A stretch of 6,823 nucleotides of DNA from an uncultured bacterium (lineage in GTDB: Bacteria > Bacteroidota > Bacteroidia > Bacteroidales > JACABE01): assembly GCA_903911455.1 (NCBI GenBank), contig CAIWDQ010000581.1, positions 1 through 6,823 on the forward strand, written 5' to 3'. Positions 1-6,776 of the stretch are shown here, piece by piece; position 1 is the stretch's first letter; each line of letters opens with the position of its first letter. The translations under genes were made by a program, and so were the position numbers. The notes under the pieces were generated by a model. That model had not been told where the DNA came from. It searched no databases and was given only the letters and a program-made list of their open reading frames with translations.

Positions 1-102
1 ATAAATAAAAAACAAAATTTAATTCTTTACGTTAATACTCACTCAAATTAAAAGGTTATTATGTATTCTAATTTTTATTTTAAAGAATAATTAAAATAAA
101 TG

Positions 103-110
103 TAACTTTA
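103..110 (+). promoter_or_regulatory. possible weak rpoD promoter -7 element
   Basis: The motif TAACTTTA differs in its last base from the Bacteroidota -7 consensus TAnnTTTG. A TTTA at 79-82, spaced 20 bases upstream, is a poor match to the -33 TTTG. It would give a leader of roughly 45 bases before the rpoD start. In sequence this A/T-rich such near matches arise easily, so this is only the best candidate in the 160-base leader. The rest of bases 1-160 shows no gene, repeat or RNA structure that I can recognise. Confidence 0.25.
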
Positions 111-160
111 ATAAATGATATTCGTACAATCTTAACTTTTATACAACCTAAATATCTTAA

Positions 161-1024
161 ATGCGACAATTAAAAATTTCTAAACAGGTTACAAACAGAG
201 AGCTTGCATCTCTTGATAAATATCTACAAGAAATAAGCAAACTGGAATTGATCAGTGTTGAGGAAGAAGTATTGCTTGCTCAAAAAATTAGAGCTGGTGA
301 TCAATTTGCTTTAGAGAAACTTTGTAAAGCTAATTTAAGATTCGTTATTTCTGTTGCTAAGCAATATCAGAATCAAGGGCTAAGTTTACCAGACCTTATT
401 AATGAAGGGAATTTGGGATTAATAAAAGCAGCTCAAAAGTTTGATGAAACCCGTGGTTTTAAATTTATTTCTTATGCCGTATGGTGGATTCGTCAAGGAA
501 TACTACAAGCAATATCTGAGCAATCGAGAATCGTAAGGCTACCTTTAAATAAATTGGGTGCTTTAAATAAAATTAAAAAAGCTTTTGCTCAATTAGAACA
601 AGAATTTGAACGTGCTCCTAATGCATCTGAAGTAGCTCTATTATTAAATATCTCAGAAAATGAAGTAGAAGATACTTTGTTTTATTCAGGTAAACAAGTT
701 TCAGTAGATGCTCCTTTAACACTTGATGAAGAAGGTACAATGCTTGATGTTTTAAAGAGTGATGAAAGTCCTACACCTGAAACCGGGTTATTATTTGATT
801 CATTAAGACAAGAAATTGAACGTGCAATAGCTACTTTAACTCCTAGAGAAGCTGATATCATTCAATGTTTTTATGGATTAAATGGAAAATATCCACTAAC
901 ATTAGAAGAAATAGGTGAGAAATTTAACCTTACTCGTGAAAGAGTTCGTCAAATAAAAGAAAAAGCTATTCGTAGATTAAAAAATACTTCAAGAAGTAAA
1001 ATATTAAAGTCTTACTTAGGCTAA
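161..1024 (+). CDS. rpoD: RNA polymerase primary-type sigma factor (RpoD/SigA, sigma-70 family)
   Basis: This sigma-70 family factor of 287 aa directs RNA polymerase to promoters. Region 1.2 spans about residues 12-45 (SLDKYLQEI). Region 2 spans about 49-125 and includes NLRFVISVAKQYQNQG, the core-binding segment DLINEGNLGLIKA, and the -10-contacting segment around YAVWWIRQ (105-112). Region 3 lies at about 130-205. Region 4 lies at about 215-275, with the -35 helix-turn-helix at LTLEEIGEKFNLTRERVRQI. It lacks the acidic region 1.1 found in proteobacterial RpoD, which is normal for Bacteroidota, where the primary factor is about 286-290 aa. The ATG at 161 gives the standard family N-terminus MRQLKI; there is no Shine-Dalgarno, as usual in this phylum. 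It converges on serA. Several positions that are very constant in primary factors differ here (for example IRQGILQAISEQ), so it could be a close housekeeping-like paralogue rather than the sole primary sigma. Gene call is sure; primary status is likely but not proven. Confidence 0.93.
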   Translation: MRQLKISKQVTNRELASLDKYLQEISKLELISVEEEVLLAQKIRAGDQFALEKLCKANLRFVISVAKQYQNQGLSLPDLINEGNLGLIKAAQKFDETRGFKFISYAVWWIRQGILQAISEQSRIVRLPLNKLGALNKIKKAFAQLEQEFERAPNASEVALLLNISENEVEDTLFYSGKQVSVDAPLTLDEEGTMLDVLKSDESPTPETGLLFDSLRQEIERAIATLTPREADIIQCFYGLNGKYPLTLEEIGEKFNLTRERVRQIKEKAIRRLKNTSRSKILKSYLG

Positions 1025-1052
1025 TTAAGTTGATTAAATTGATTAAAAAAAG

Positions 1053-1080
1053 AAAAGGCCGTTAATTTTAACGGCCTTTT
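1053..1080. terminator. bidirectional hairpin terminator between rpoD and serA
   Basis: A 12-bp perfect stem (AAAAGGCCGTTA at 1053-1064 pairing with 1069-1080) encloses a 4-base loop. It is flanked by an A tract at 1045-1051 on the left and TTTTTCTTTTT (1077-1087) on the right, so either strand's RNA ends in a GC-core hairpin followed by a U tract. It lies 28 bases past the rpoD stop and 22 bases past the serA stop, and so serves both convergent genes. Confidence 0.92.
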
Positions 1081-1102
1081 TCTTTTTAATAAGTAATGTT
1101 TG

Positions 1103-2026
1103 TTATTTATTTACTTGATATGTTTTATCACCATTCTTAATAAAATTCACAATTTGTTTAGCAGCAGCTAAACCTGCATTAATATTTGCCTCAGAAGTTT
1201 GTGCTCCCATTTTCTTTGGTGTGAAAAAATAGCGTCCAGCAAACTTTTCTTCAATTTCTGCTTTGCAACCTGGCTCTACATCTGATACATATTTAAAGTC
1301 TGTTCTTTCTGCAAATACTTTTAATAATCCATCTTCATCAATAACTTCTTTACGGGCTGTATTTACTAAACAAGCATTCTTTGGCATCTTAGAAAGTAAG
1401 TCAAAGTTTATTGATTTTTTAGTTTTTTCTGTAGCTGGCATGTTTAATGATATATATTGACAAGTAGCATATAGAGTTTCTACATTATCTATATATTTAA
1501 CACCATCTTTTTCCATAGTTTCTTTGCTTACAAATGGATCAAAGGCATAAACTTCCATTCCAAAACCTTTAGCTATTTCTCCAATATAGCGGCCTACATT
1601 ACCATAAGCATGGATTCCTAATTTCTTTCCTCTAAGTTCTGTTCCGGATGAGCCATCATAGTTATTACGAGCGGCCATTACCATCATTCCTAAGGCAAGT
1701 TCTGCTACAGCATTTGAATTTTGTCCTGGAGTATTCATTGCAACTACTCCTTTTTCGGTACATGCTGCTAGGTCAATGTTATCATAGCCTGCACCTGCAC
1801 GAACTATTATTTTTAAGTTCTTTCCTGCATCTATTACTTCTTTATTTGCAATATCACTTCTGATGATCACTGCATCAACGTCAGCAACTGCATTTACAAA
1901 ATCACTTTGTGCTGGATATTTTTCAAGAAGTACAAGTTCAAAACCTGCATCTTCAACTATCTTTTTAATCCCATCTACAGCTACCTTAGCAAAAGGTTTA
2001 TCTGTAGCTATTAATACTTTTGTCAT
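1103..2026 (-). CDS. serA: D-3-phosphoglycerate dehydrogenase, short ACT-less type
   Basis: The enzyme oxidises 3-phosphoglycerate to 3-phosphohydroxypyruvate with NAD, the first step of phosphorylated serine synthesis in the cytosol. At 307 aa it is a D-2-hydroxyacid dehydrogenase without the C-terminal ACT domain of longer SerA proteins such as that of E. coli, so serine feedback through an ACT domain is not expected. A substrate-domain segment RAGAGYDNID lies at 76-85. The Rossmann turn HAYGNVGRYI (139-148) has Ala where the first Gly of GxGxxG usually stands, with Asp163 at the end of the second strand for NAD binding. The catalytic Arg is R225 in NTARKEVIDE. The usual TPH of the catalytic His reads TPKKMGAQT (269-277), placing K271 at the His position. 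Both deviations match Bacteroides SerA as I remember it, so they are lineage features and not damage. It lies downstream of serC on the same strand, which supports the serA call over other hydroxyacid dehydrogenases. Confidence 0.93.
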   Translation of the reverse strand: MTKVLIATDKPFAKVAVDGIKKIVEDAGFELVLLEKYPAQSDFVNAVADVDAVIIRSDIANKEVIDAGKNLKIIVRAGAGYDNIDLAACTEKGVVAMNTPGQNSNAVAELALGMMVMAARNNYDGSSGTELRGKKLGIHAYGNVGRYIGEIAKGFGMEVYAFDPFVSKETMEKDGVKYIDNVETLYATCQYISLNMPATEKTKKSINFDLLSKMPKNACLVNTARKEVIDEDGLLKVFAERTDFKYVSDVEPGCKAEIEEKFAGRYFFTPKKMGAQTSEANINAGLAAAKQIVNFIKNGDKTYQVNK

Positions 2027-2061
2027 GTGATTATTATTTAAATATTATTAATTAAAAACAA

Positions 2062-2113
2062 AAAAGGTAAACTAAATACTGTTCTTTATAGAGCTATATT
2101 CAGTTTACCTTTT
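2062..2113 (-). terminator. long hairpin with U tract between serC and serA
   Basis: The arms AAAAGGTAAACT (2062-2073) and AGTTTACCTTTT (2102-2113) are perfect 12-base reverse complements. In minus-strand RNA the stem extends by six more pairs, 2096-2101 with 2074-2079, two of them G-U wobbles, leaving a 16-base loop. The U-rich stretch UUUUUUGUUUUU follows on the minus strand. This is the form of an intrinsic terminator for serC, placed 15 bases past its stop and ending about 36 bases before the serA start. It may end most serC transcripts or act as an attenuator that sets the serC to serA ratio. Confidence 0.8.
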
Positions 2114-2128
2114 CAATTTTGAATGATA

Positions 2129-3199
2129 TTATGCATTCATTTTTTCAAATTCCTTCATACAATCAACTAAAGCCTGAACGCTTTCAATTGGTAATGCATT
2201 GTAGCAAGAAGCACGGAAGCCGCCAACTGAACGATGTCCTTTAATACCTATCATACCGTTTGCTTTTGCAAAATCCATGAAAGCATCTTCTTTATCCTGA
2301 TACTGTTCGTTCATTACAAAGCAGATATTCATTAAAGAGCGATCTTCAATTTCTGCTGTTCCTTTGAACATAGTATTACGATCGATCTCATCATACAGTA
2401 ATTTAGCCTTAGCTTTATTTATTTCATACATTTTTTCTACACCACCCAATGATTTTATCCATCTTAATGTTTCGCGAACTGTAAAGATAGCGAAACAAGG
2501 AGGAGTGTTGAACATAGAACCTTCTTTAATATGAGTTCTATAGTCTAACATTGTAGGAATTGCTCTTTCAACTTTTCCTAAAATGTCTTCTCTAACAATT
2601 ACAAAAGTAACACCTGCTGGTCCTAAGTTCTTTTGAGCACCACCATAGATCATACCATACTTTTTAACATCAACAGGACGACTGAAAATGTCTGATGACA
2701 TATCTGCAATCAAAGTTACAGGACTATCTAAGTCAACATGTAATTCAGTTCCGTAGATTGTATTGTTAGTTGTGATGTGGAAGTAATCAGAATCAGCTGG
2801 TACATCATAAGTTTTTGGAACATAGCTGAAATTTTTGTCTGAAGATGAAGCAACAATGTTTACTTCTCCAAATAATTTAGCTTCTTTATTAGCTTTTTTT
2901 GCCCAAACTCCTGTTTCCAGGTAAGCAGCTTTCTTATTTAATAGATTAAATGGGATCATACAGAACTGTAAACTAGCACCGCCCCCTAAAAATAAAACCT
3001 GGTAACCTTCAGGAATATTTAACTGCTCCTTGAATAAAGCTACAGTTTCGTCCATAATAGCTTGGAACTCCTTACTTCTGTGTGAGATCTCAATTAATGA
3101 CATTCCTATACCATCTAATTCTAAAACAGCTTTTGCTGTATTCTCAATTGCTGATTTTGGCAGGATACATGGTCCGGCATTGAAGTTGTGTTTTTTCAT
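2129..3199 (-). CDS. serC: phosphoserine aminotransferase
   Basis: SerC is a PLP enzyme (class V aminotransferase) that converts 3-phosphohydroxypyruvate and glutamate to phosphoserine and 2-oxoglutarate; the same family can also act on the analogous intermediate in PLP synthesis. The protein is 356 aa, the usual length. Seen in order: N-terminal NFNAGPCILP (5-14); ISHRSKEF with the substrate-binding H40/R41; the PLP-phosphate loop GGGAS (72-76); TGVWA with W99, expected to stack on the cofactor; IADMSSD with D167; GAQKNLGPAG with the Schiff-base lysine K190; FNTPP (230-234); and GHRSVGGFRASCYNA near the C terminus with H322, R323 and R329. The ATG start gives the standard N-terminus (MKKHNFNAGP). 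It is divergent from the DUF4139 gene and upstream of serA, with a 102-base gap containing a terminator-like hairpin. Confidence 0.96.
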   Translation of the reverse strand: MKKHNFNAGPCILPKSAIENTAKAVLELDGIGMSLIEISHRSKEFQAIMDETVALFKEQLNIPEGYQVLFLGGGASLQFCMIPFNLLNKKAAYLETGVWAKKANKEAKLFGEVNIVASSSDKNFSYVPKTYDVPADSDYFHITTNNTIYGTELHVDLDSPVTLIADMSSDIFSRPVDVKKYGMIYGGAQKNLGPAGVTFVIVREDILGKVERAIPTMLDYRTHIKEGSMFNTPPCFAIFTVRETLRWIKSLGGVEKMYEINKAKAKLLYDEIDRNTMFKGTAEIEDRSLMNICFVMNEQYQDKEDAFMDFAKANGMIGIKGHRSVGGFRASCYNALPIESVQALVDCMKEFEKMNA

Positions 3200-3255
3200 A
3201 TTGCATTGATTTAAAACGTTATTTTACTATAATTACTATCGTGTTAATTTGTGAA

Positions 3256-3263
3256 CAAAGGTA
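3256..3263 (-). promoter_or_regulatory. serC promoter -7 element
   Basis: The minus strand reads TACCTTTG, an exact match to the Bacteroidota -7 consensus TAnnTTTG. The -33 side is weak: the closest candidate is TTAG (plus positions 3285-3288), 21 bases upstream. The element lies 56 bases before the serC start, giving a leader of about 50 bases. No riboswitch-like structure is visible in that leader. Confidence 0.6.
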
Positions 3264-3337
3264 TAACTTTATTTAATACTAATGCTAATCTTTTTTAATA
3301 TTTTTTTTACCTGATTTTTTATTTAATAAAATAATAA

Positions 3338-3345
3338 TACTTTTG
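3338..3345 (+). promoter_or_regulatory. promoter -7 element for the DUF4139 gene
   Basis: TACTTTTG is an exact match to TAnnTTTG. A T run at 3315-3320 gives a TTTT at 3315-3318, 19 bases upstream, approximating the -33 TTTG. The element lies 90 bases before the start codon, so the leader would be about 85 bases, A/T-rich and without a Shine-Dalgarno. It is back to back with the serC promoter in the divergent gap 3200-3435, which otherwise shows nothing recognisable. Confidence 0.55.
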
Positions 3346-3435
3346 TTGAGTTATTCTTTATTATTAAGATATAAAGAATCTTCTATTTTAGTAATATCTT
3401 AGCAATAAATATTCAATAATTTAATAAAAATAAAC

Positions 3436-5472
3436 ATGAAAAGACTCTTAATTATTCTCTCTTTTTTAGTGACAACCAATGCTTATTGTACATTAGATAC
3501 AATTAATGCAAAGTCGAAGATCACTAATGTAACTGTGTTTTTTAGTGGGGCACAAATTACCAGAAATGCAAATGTTAAGCTTACAAAAGGAAAGCATATT
3601 TTAAAGTTCGAGAGTTTACCACGCGAAATTAATCCTCAAAGTATTCAGGTTGAGAAGATCAATTTGTGTAAAATTCTTTCTGTTAAGCATCAATTAGGGA
3701 ATAATACTGAAAGCAAGAAGAGTGATGATGAAAAAGAAATTCAGAAAAAGATAGAAGCGCAGGAGTTCACTATGAGAGAGATTAAAAATAAGCAAAATGT
3801 TTATGATATTGAAGAAAGATTGCTGATTGACAATAGTAATTTTAAGAAAAAAGATGAAGGAGCTACTCTTAGTACTATTAAAGAAGCTGCTGATTTCTAC
3901 CGCCAGCGTATAAATGAAATCAGATTGAATAAGCTGAAACTAAATAATGATCTTATCACTGCCAAAGAAACTATACAGGACTTATATGTAAAGCTTAATG
4001 AAATCATTTCGAAGAAACAGAAAGAATATAGTATGATAATTATTGCCATTGAAGCTGAAAAGGATGTTACTATTGATCTAAATCTTAAATATTATGTTGA
4101 ATCTGCAGGTTGGAAGCCTTTGTATGATTTTAGAGTGGATGATATAACTAAACCTTTGGTAATTGTTTATAATGCAAATGTATATCAATCAACAGGGGAG
4201 GAGTGGAATAATGTAAATATTAAGCTTTCTACAGGCAATCCATTGTTAAGTGGCAATAAACCTGAGTTAAATACATGGTATCTTGGCCGTAAGAATGTTT
4301 ATACTCCCGTTGCACCCACAAAAGGTCAGAGCTATTATAAAGGCAGGGTGTTGGATAACGAATCTCATCAACCTATTCCTTTTGCTAATGTTCAGGTTAT
4401 TGATGGTACTAAGCAAATAGGTGCTGCAACTACGGATTTTGACGGTCATTTTTCAATCAATCCATTACCTTCGGGCAACTTTAGTGTAAAAGTTACTTAT
4501 GTAGGCTACAAACCTTTTAATGGGAGTGTAAATTTGAATATTGATAAAGGCTTTTATCAAGACATTACTTTGCAAGGTAATATCGTTAGTTTACAAGAGG
4601 TGCAGATTACTGATTATAGTGTTCCTCTTATAAATAAAGATGCAACTTATTCAGGTGAAACTTTAAAAGCTTATGAAATTCAGAGGATGCCGGTCAGAAG
4701 TTCTGAATCTATTTCTGCAACAGTAAGTGGGACATATGGTCTTACTGCTACTAGTGGAAGTACTTTTTCGTGGACTAATAGTGATAAAGTATATTATTCA
4801 CCCATTGAACAAAAGACAGAAATGGTTTCTACTGATTATATCTCAAATTCTCTAAAATCAACTGTTACACATCTTGAGTATACCATTGATATTCCATATA
4901 CTGTGCCTTCGGATGGGGAAGAGTACAATATAAAGATTAAGGAAGTGAGTTTGCCTGTGATTTATGAATATTATGCGGTGCCTAAGATTGATAATGATGC
5001 GTTCCTTATTGCTAAAGTGCTTGACTGGACTCAGTTAAATTTACTTACAGGCAAGACAAGTATTTATTATCAGGGGACTTTTACCGGCGAATCAATGATT
5101 AATGCTGAAAATACAAGCGATACTTTGAGTATTTCGTTGGGTAGAGATAGAAACATCGTGATTAAAAGGGATGGTAACAAAGAACTTTCTGATAAAAGAT
5201 TCAGTGGCAGTACTATAAAAGAGACGATAGGTTGGGATATCACCGTAAGGAATAATAAAGATGCGAAAGTAAGAGTTATAATTGAGGATCAGTATCCTAT
5301 CTCTGAAAAGAAATCAATTGAAGTTAACTTACAGGAAGCAACAAATGCCAAAGTTGATGAAAAAACCGGGAAACTAACCTGGGATATTACCATTGAACCT
5401 GATGGTAAGAAGGTACTTACTTATAAATATACCGTTAAATATCCTAAAGAAATAAATTTGACTATAGAATAG
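3436..5472 (+). CDS. secreted DUF4140/DUF4139 (MuiA-like) protein with an inserted carboxypeptidase-regulatory-like domain
   Basis: The 678-aa protein is exported: residues 1-18 form a signal peptide (MKRLLIILSFLVTTNAYC) with no convincing lipobox. Residues about 27-90 resemble DUF4140 (ITNVTVFFSGAQITR). About 95-200 is charged and helical, probably coiled coil. DUF4139 begins near 205 (LKYYVESAGWKPLYDFRV at 217-234, STGEEWNNVNIKLSTGNP at 252-269) and resumes from about 455 to the end (DIPYTVPSDGEEYNIKI, SLPVIYEYYAVPK, IGWDITVRNN). Between these halves, about 301-380 is a beta-sandwich of the CarboxypepD_reg-like family (YKGRVLDNESHQPIPFANV, TDFDGHFSI, VTYVGYKP), followed at 385-432 by a segment like that linking such domains to TonB-receptor plugs (LQEVQITDYSVPLINKD, EIQRMPVRSSESISATVSG). 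Without the insert the length would be about 530, normal for the family as I remember it. No catalytic residues are recognisable. The biochemical function is unknown; the MuiA name (mucoidy inhibitor) is inherited and not evidence of that role. It appears monocistronic, bounded by its own promoter motif and a terminator. Confidence 0.9.
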   Translation: MKRLLIILSFLVTTNAYCTLDTINAKSKITNVTVFFSGAQITRNANVKLTKGKHILKFESLPREINPQSIQVEKINLCKILSVKHQLGNNTESKKSDDEKEIQKKIEAQEFTMREIKNKQNVYDIEERLLIDNSNFKKKDEGATLSTIKEAADFYRQRINEIRLNKLKLNNDLITAKETIQDLYVKLNEIISKKQKEYSMIIIAIEAEKDVTIDLNLKYYVESAGWKPLYDFRVDDITKPLVIVYNANVYQSTGEEWNNVNIKLSTGNPLLSGNKPELNTWYLGRKNVYTPVAPTKGQSYYKGRVLDNESHQPIPFANVQVIDGTKQIGAATTDFDGHFSINPLPSGNFSVKVTYVGYKPFNGSVNLNIDKGFYQDITLQGNIVSLQEVQITDYSVPLINKDATYSGETLKAYEIQRMPVRSSESISATVSGTYGLTATSGSTFSWTNSDKVYYSPIEQKTEMVSTDYISNSLKSTVTHLEYTIDIPYTVPSDGEEYNIKIKEVSLPVIYEYYAVPKIDNDAFLIAKVLDWTQLNLLTGKTSIYYQGTFTGESMINAENTSDTLSISLGRDRNIVIKRDGNKELSDKRFSGSTIKETIGWDITVRNNKDAKVRVIIEDQYPISEKKSIEVNLQEATNAKVDEKTGKLTWDITIEPDGKKVLTYKYTVKYPKEINLTIE

Positions 5473-5495
5473 CTTTATTAAGGTAAATTATTACC

Positions 5496-5536
5496 AAAAA
5501 GACCTGAATGATATCAATAATCATTCAGGTCTTTTT
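5496..5536. terminator. hairpin terminator after the DUF4139 gene
   Basis: A 17-bp perfect stem (5496-5512 with 5520-5536) has the core GACCTGAATGAT and a 7-base loop. It begins with AAAAA and ends with TTTTT, so it can act on both strands. It lies 23 bases past the DUF4139 stop, and its left A run also suits the convergent barrel gene, whose stop lies about 90 bases away on the right. The rest of the 5473-5627 gap shows nothing else. Confidence 0.93.
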
Positions 5537-5627
5537 GTTTATTAGATATTTATTAACTGTATCTTGTTTCTATATCTTTATTATTTGTATATAAATCAGA
5601 TATCAATACAATTATTTATTAAAGAAA

Positions 5628-6134
5628 TTATTGAAATCTATAGTGAACACCAATTTCCCCGGCTAATGTAACCATCTTAAATGAGTCGTAAGCACCAAAT
5701 CCTAACATTAAATTAAAAACAATTTGCCTTGATGTATTAAATTCAATATCAAAGCCAACACCTGTGTTCCACATCAGACTTTTATTTGAAATATATTGCC
5801 CTGTAATCGGGTTTTGATTGTATTGCATATCGTTATAATAATATAACATATTACTATAATATAGATATAAGTTGTTATTTGCTGCTTCGTCTACCTGATA
5901 TAGTAGTGTGCCCCCAATATCCAGATTGGCTTGTTTGTTGCGTTCATAACCACCAAATAAGTTTGCTTGAAATCCGTACTTATTTTCTATATATCTGTAG
6001 GATATTCCCCATCCTGTAGTTGATCCACCTGCAAAACCTATATATTGATGAACTTGAGTTTCCGAATCTTTTAATCCTTGGCCAAAAATATTGCTAGTGA
6101 TTAATAATATTATGATAATTAATTTTGTTTTCAT
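5628..6134 (-). CDS. small outer-membrane beta-barrel protein (downstream paralogue)
   Basis: This is a 168-aa exported protein of unknown specific function. A signal peptide covers about residues 1-18 (MKTKLIIIILLITSNIFG, then QG), and the mature part alternates aromatic and small residues in short strands (GWGISYRYIENKYGFQANL, NNLYLYYSNMLYYY, GVGFDIEFN, GEIGVHYRFQ). The C-terminal HYRFQ resembles the aromatic-ending beta signal of barrel proteins, though with one extra Gln. The size suits a small barrel of about eight strands. About half of its residues match the neighbouring protein at 6210-6698, and both start MKTK, so the pair arose by tandem duplication. The two genes are 75 bases apart on the same strand with no hairpin and no good promoter motif between them, so they are probably cotranscribed. 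No TonB box, lipobox or enzymatic motif is visible. Confidence 0.85.
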   Translation of the reverse strand: MKTKLIIIILLITSNIFGQGLKDSETQVHQYIGFAGGSTTGWGISYRYIENKYGFQANLFGGYERNKQANLDIGGTLLYQVDEAANNNLYLYYSNMLYYYNDMQYNQNPITGQYISNKSLMWNTGVGFDIEFNTSRQIVFNLMLGFGAYDSFKMVTLAGEIGVHYRFQ

Positions 6135-6209
6135 GTTTATTGTATATTTATTTTTAGTAATAATGTTGTTATTTTTTAATTTAATATTGTTATAATACTA
6201 AACACATAA

Positions 6210-6698
6210 TCATTGTATTCTATAATGAAACCCTATTTCCCATGTAAACGTGATTTTTTCAAATGAATTATAACTCTGGAATCCTCCCATTACATTCATT
6301 ACAAATTTTTGTGTGGTAAAAAATTCAACATCTAAGCCCAGACCAGTATTAAAATTCTCACTGTCTTCTAAACCCCACAAATTTCTATGAATTGATTTAG
6401 AACTTAGTAGTGTATTACTGAAATATATTAAAAGTTTTTTGTTTTCCGATTCATTAAATTTATAAAGCACGGTACCGCCTAAGCTAAATGCACTTCCTTC
6501 GTTACGATAGTAAAAAGGTGCATAGTTAACCTGGAAACCAAATTTATTGCTTAGATATCTGTAGGATAACCCATATCCGGTAGTTATACCTAGCCCTATA
6601 CCAACATAGTGGTGTTCTTTATCTTTTTGGTAGGTATCATCTTGACCATACATAGTATATGAGAAAAGAAGCAGAATTATTAATACTTTTGTTTTCAT
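6210..6698 (-). CDS. small outer-membrane beta-barrel protein (upstream paralogue)
   Basis: This 162-aa exported protein has a signal peptide at about 1-18 (MKTKVLIILLLFSYTMYG, then QD) and a strand-rich mature region ending GFHYRIQ. It aligns with the 168-aa neighbour over the whole mature length, about 48-51 percent identity by hand count outside the variable centre. Shared blocks include TTG.G.SYRY..NK.GFQ.N, GGT.LY, NTG.G.D.EF and EIG.HYR.Q. The central stretch (about residues 97-113) differs in sequence and length from the neighbour, as expected for an exposed loop. It is the first gene of the pair, with a -7 promoter motif 78 bases upstream, and it ends at TGA. The specific role is not recognised; a surface or structural envelope role is inference only. 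Confidence 0.85.
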   Translation of the reverse strand: MKTKVLIILLLFSYTMYGQDDTYQKDKEHHYVGIGLGITTGYGLSYRYLSNKFGFQVNYAPFYYRNEGSAFSLGGTVLYKFNESENKKLLIYFSNTLLSSKSIHRNLWGLEDSENFNTGLGLDVEFFTTQKFVMNVMGGFQSYNSFEKITFTWEIGFHYRIQ

Positions 6699-6776
6699 TT
6701 GATTTGTTTTTGTTTGAATGTTAATAATATTATTTATTTCTGTATATTTTGAATTAAATTAAAGCAAAACTTTTTA

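Noticed and set aside
1263..1460. Plus-strand open reading frame of 65 codons inside serA
   Set aside because: It is antisense to the well-supported serA coding sequence, has no recognisable domain and no promoter motif, and is most likely a shadow frame.
1648..1863. Plus-strand open reading frame of 71 codons rich in Leu and His inside serA
   Set aside because: Its Leu/His/Ser-rich composition is what the complement of serA codons yields. It looks superficially like a membrane peptide but has no independent support.
2027..2062. A separate serA promoter in the gap after the hairpin
   Set aside because: There is no TAnnTTTG match with usable spacing. The nearest, minus TACCTTTT, lies within the hairpin arm and lacks a -33 partner.
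2070..2100. Near-palindrome TATAGAGCTATA in the loop of the serC-serA hairpin, as a possible operator
   Set aside because: It is short, A/T-rich and overlaps the hairpin loop; nothing else marks it as a protein-binding site.
3200..3435. A small gene, riboswitch or other RNA in the divergent gap
   Set aside because: The gap is A/T-rich with stops in all frames and no strong GC-containing stem; only promoter motifs could be supported.
3436..3495. Possible lipoprotein signal at Cys18 of the DUF4139 protein
   Set aside because: The residues before the Cys are Asn-Ala-Tyr, which do not fit a lipobox; a signal peptidase I site is more likely.
4267..4449. Minus-strand open reading frame of 60 codons inside the DUF4139 gene
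   Set aside because: It is antisense to the carboxypeptidase-regulatory-like insert, which reads as real protein on the plus strand; no start context or homology is seen.
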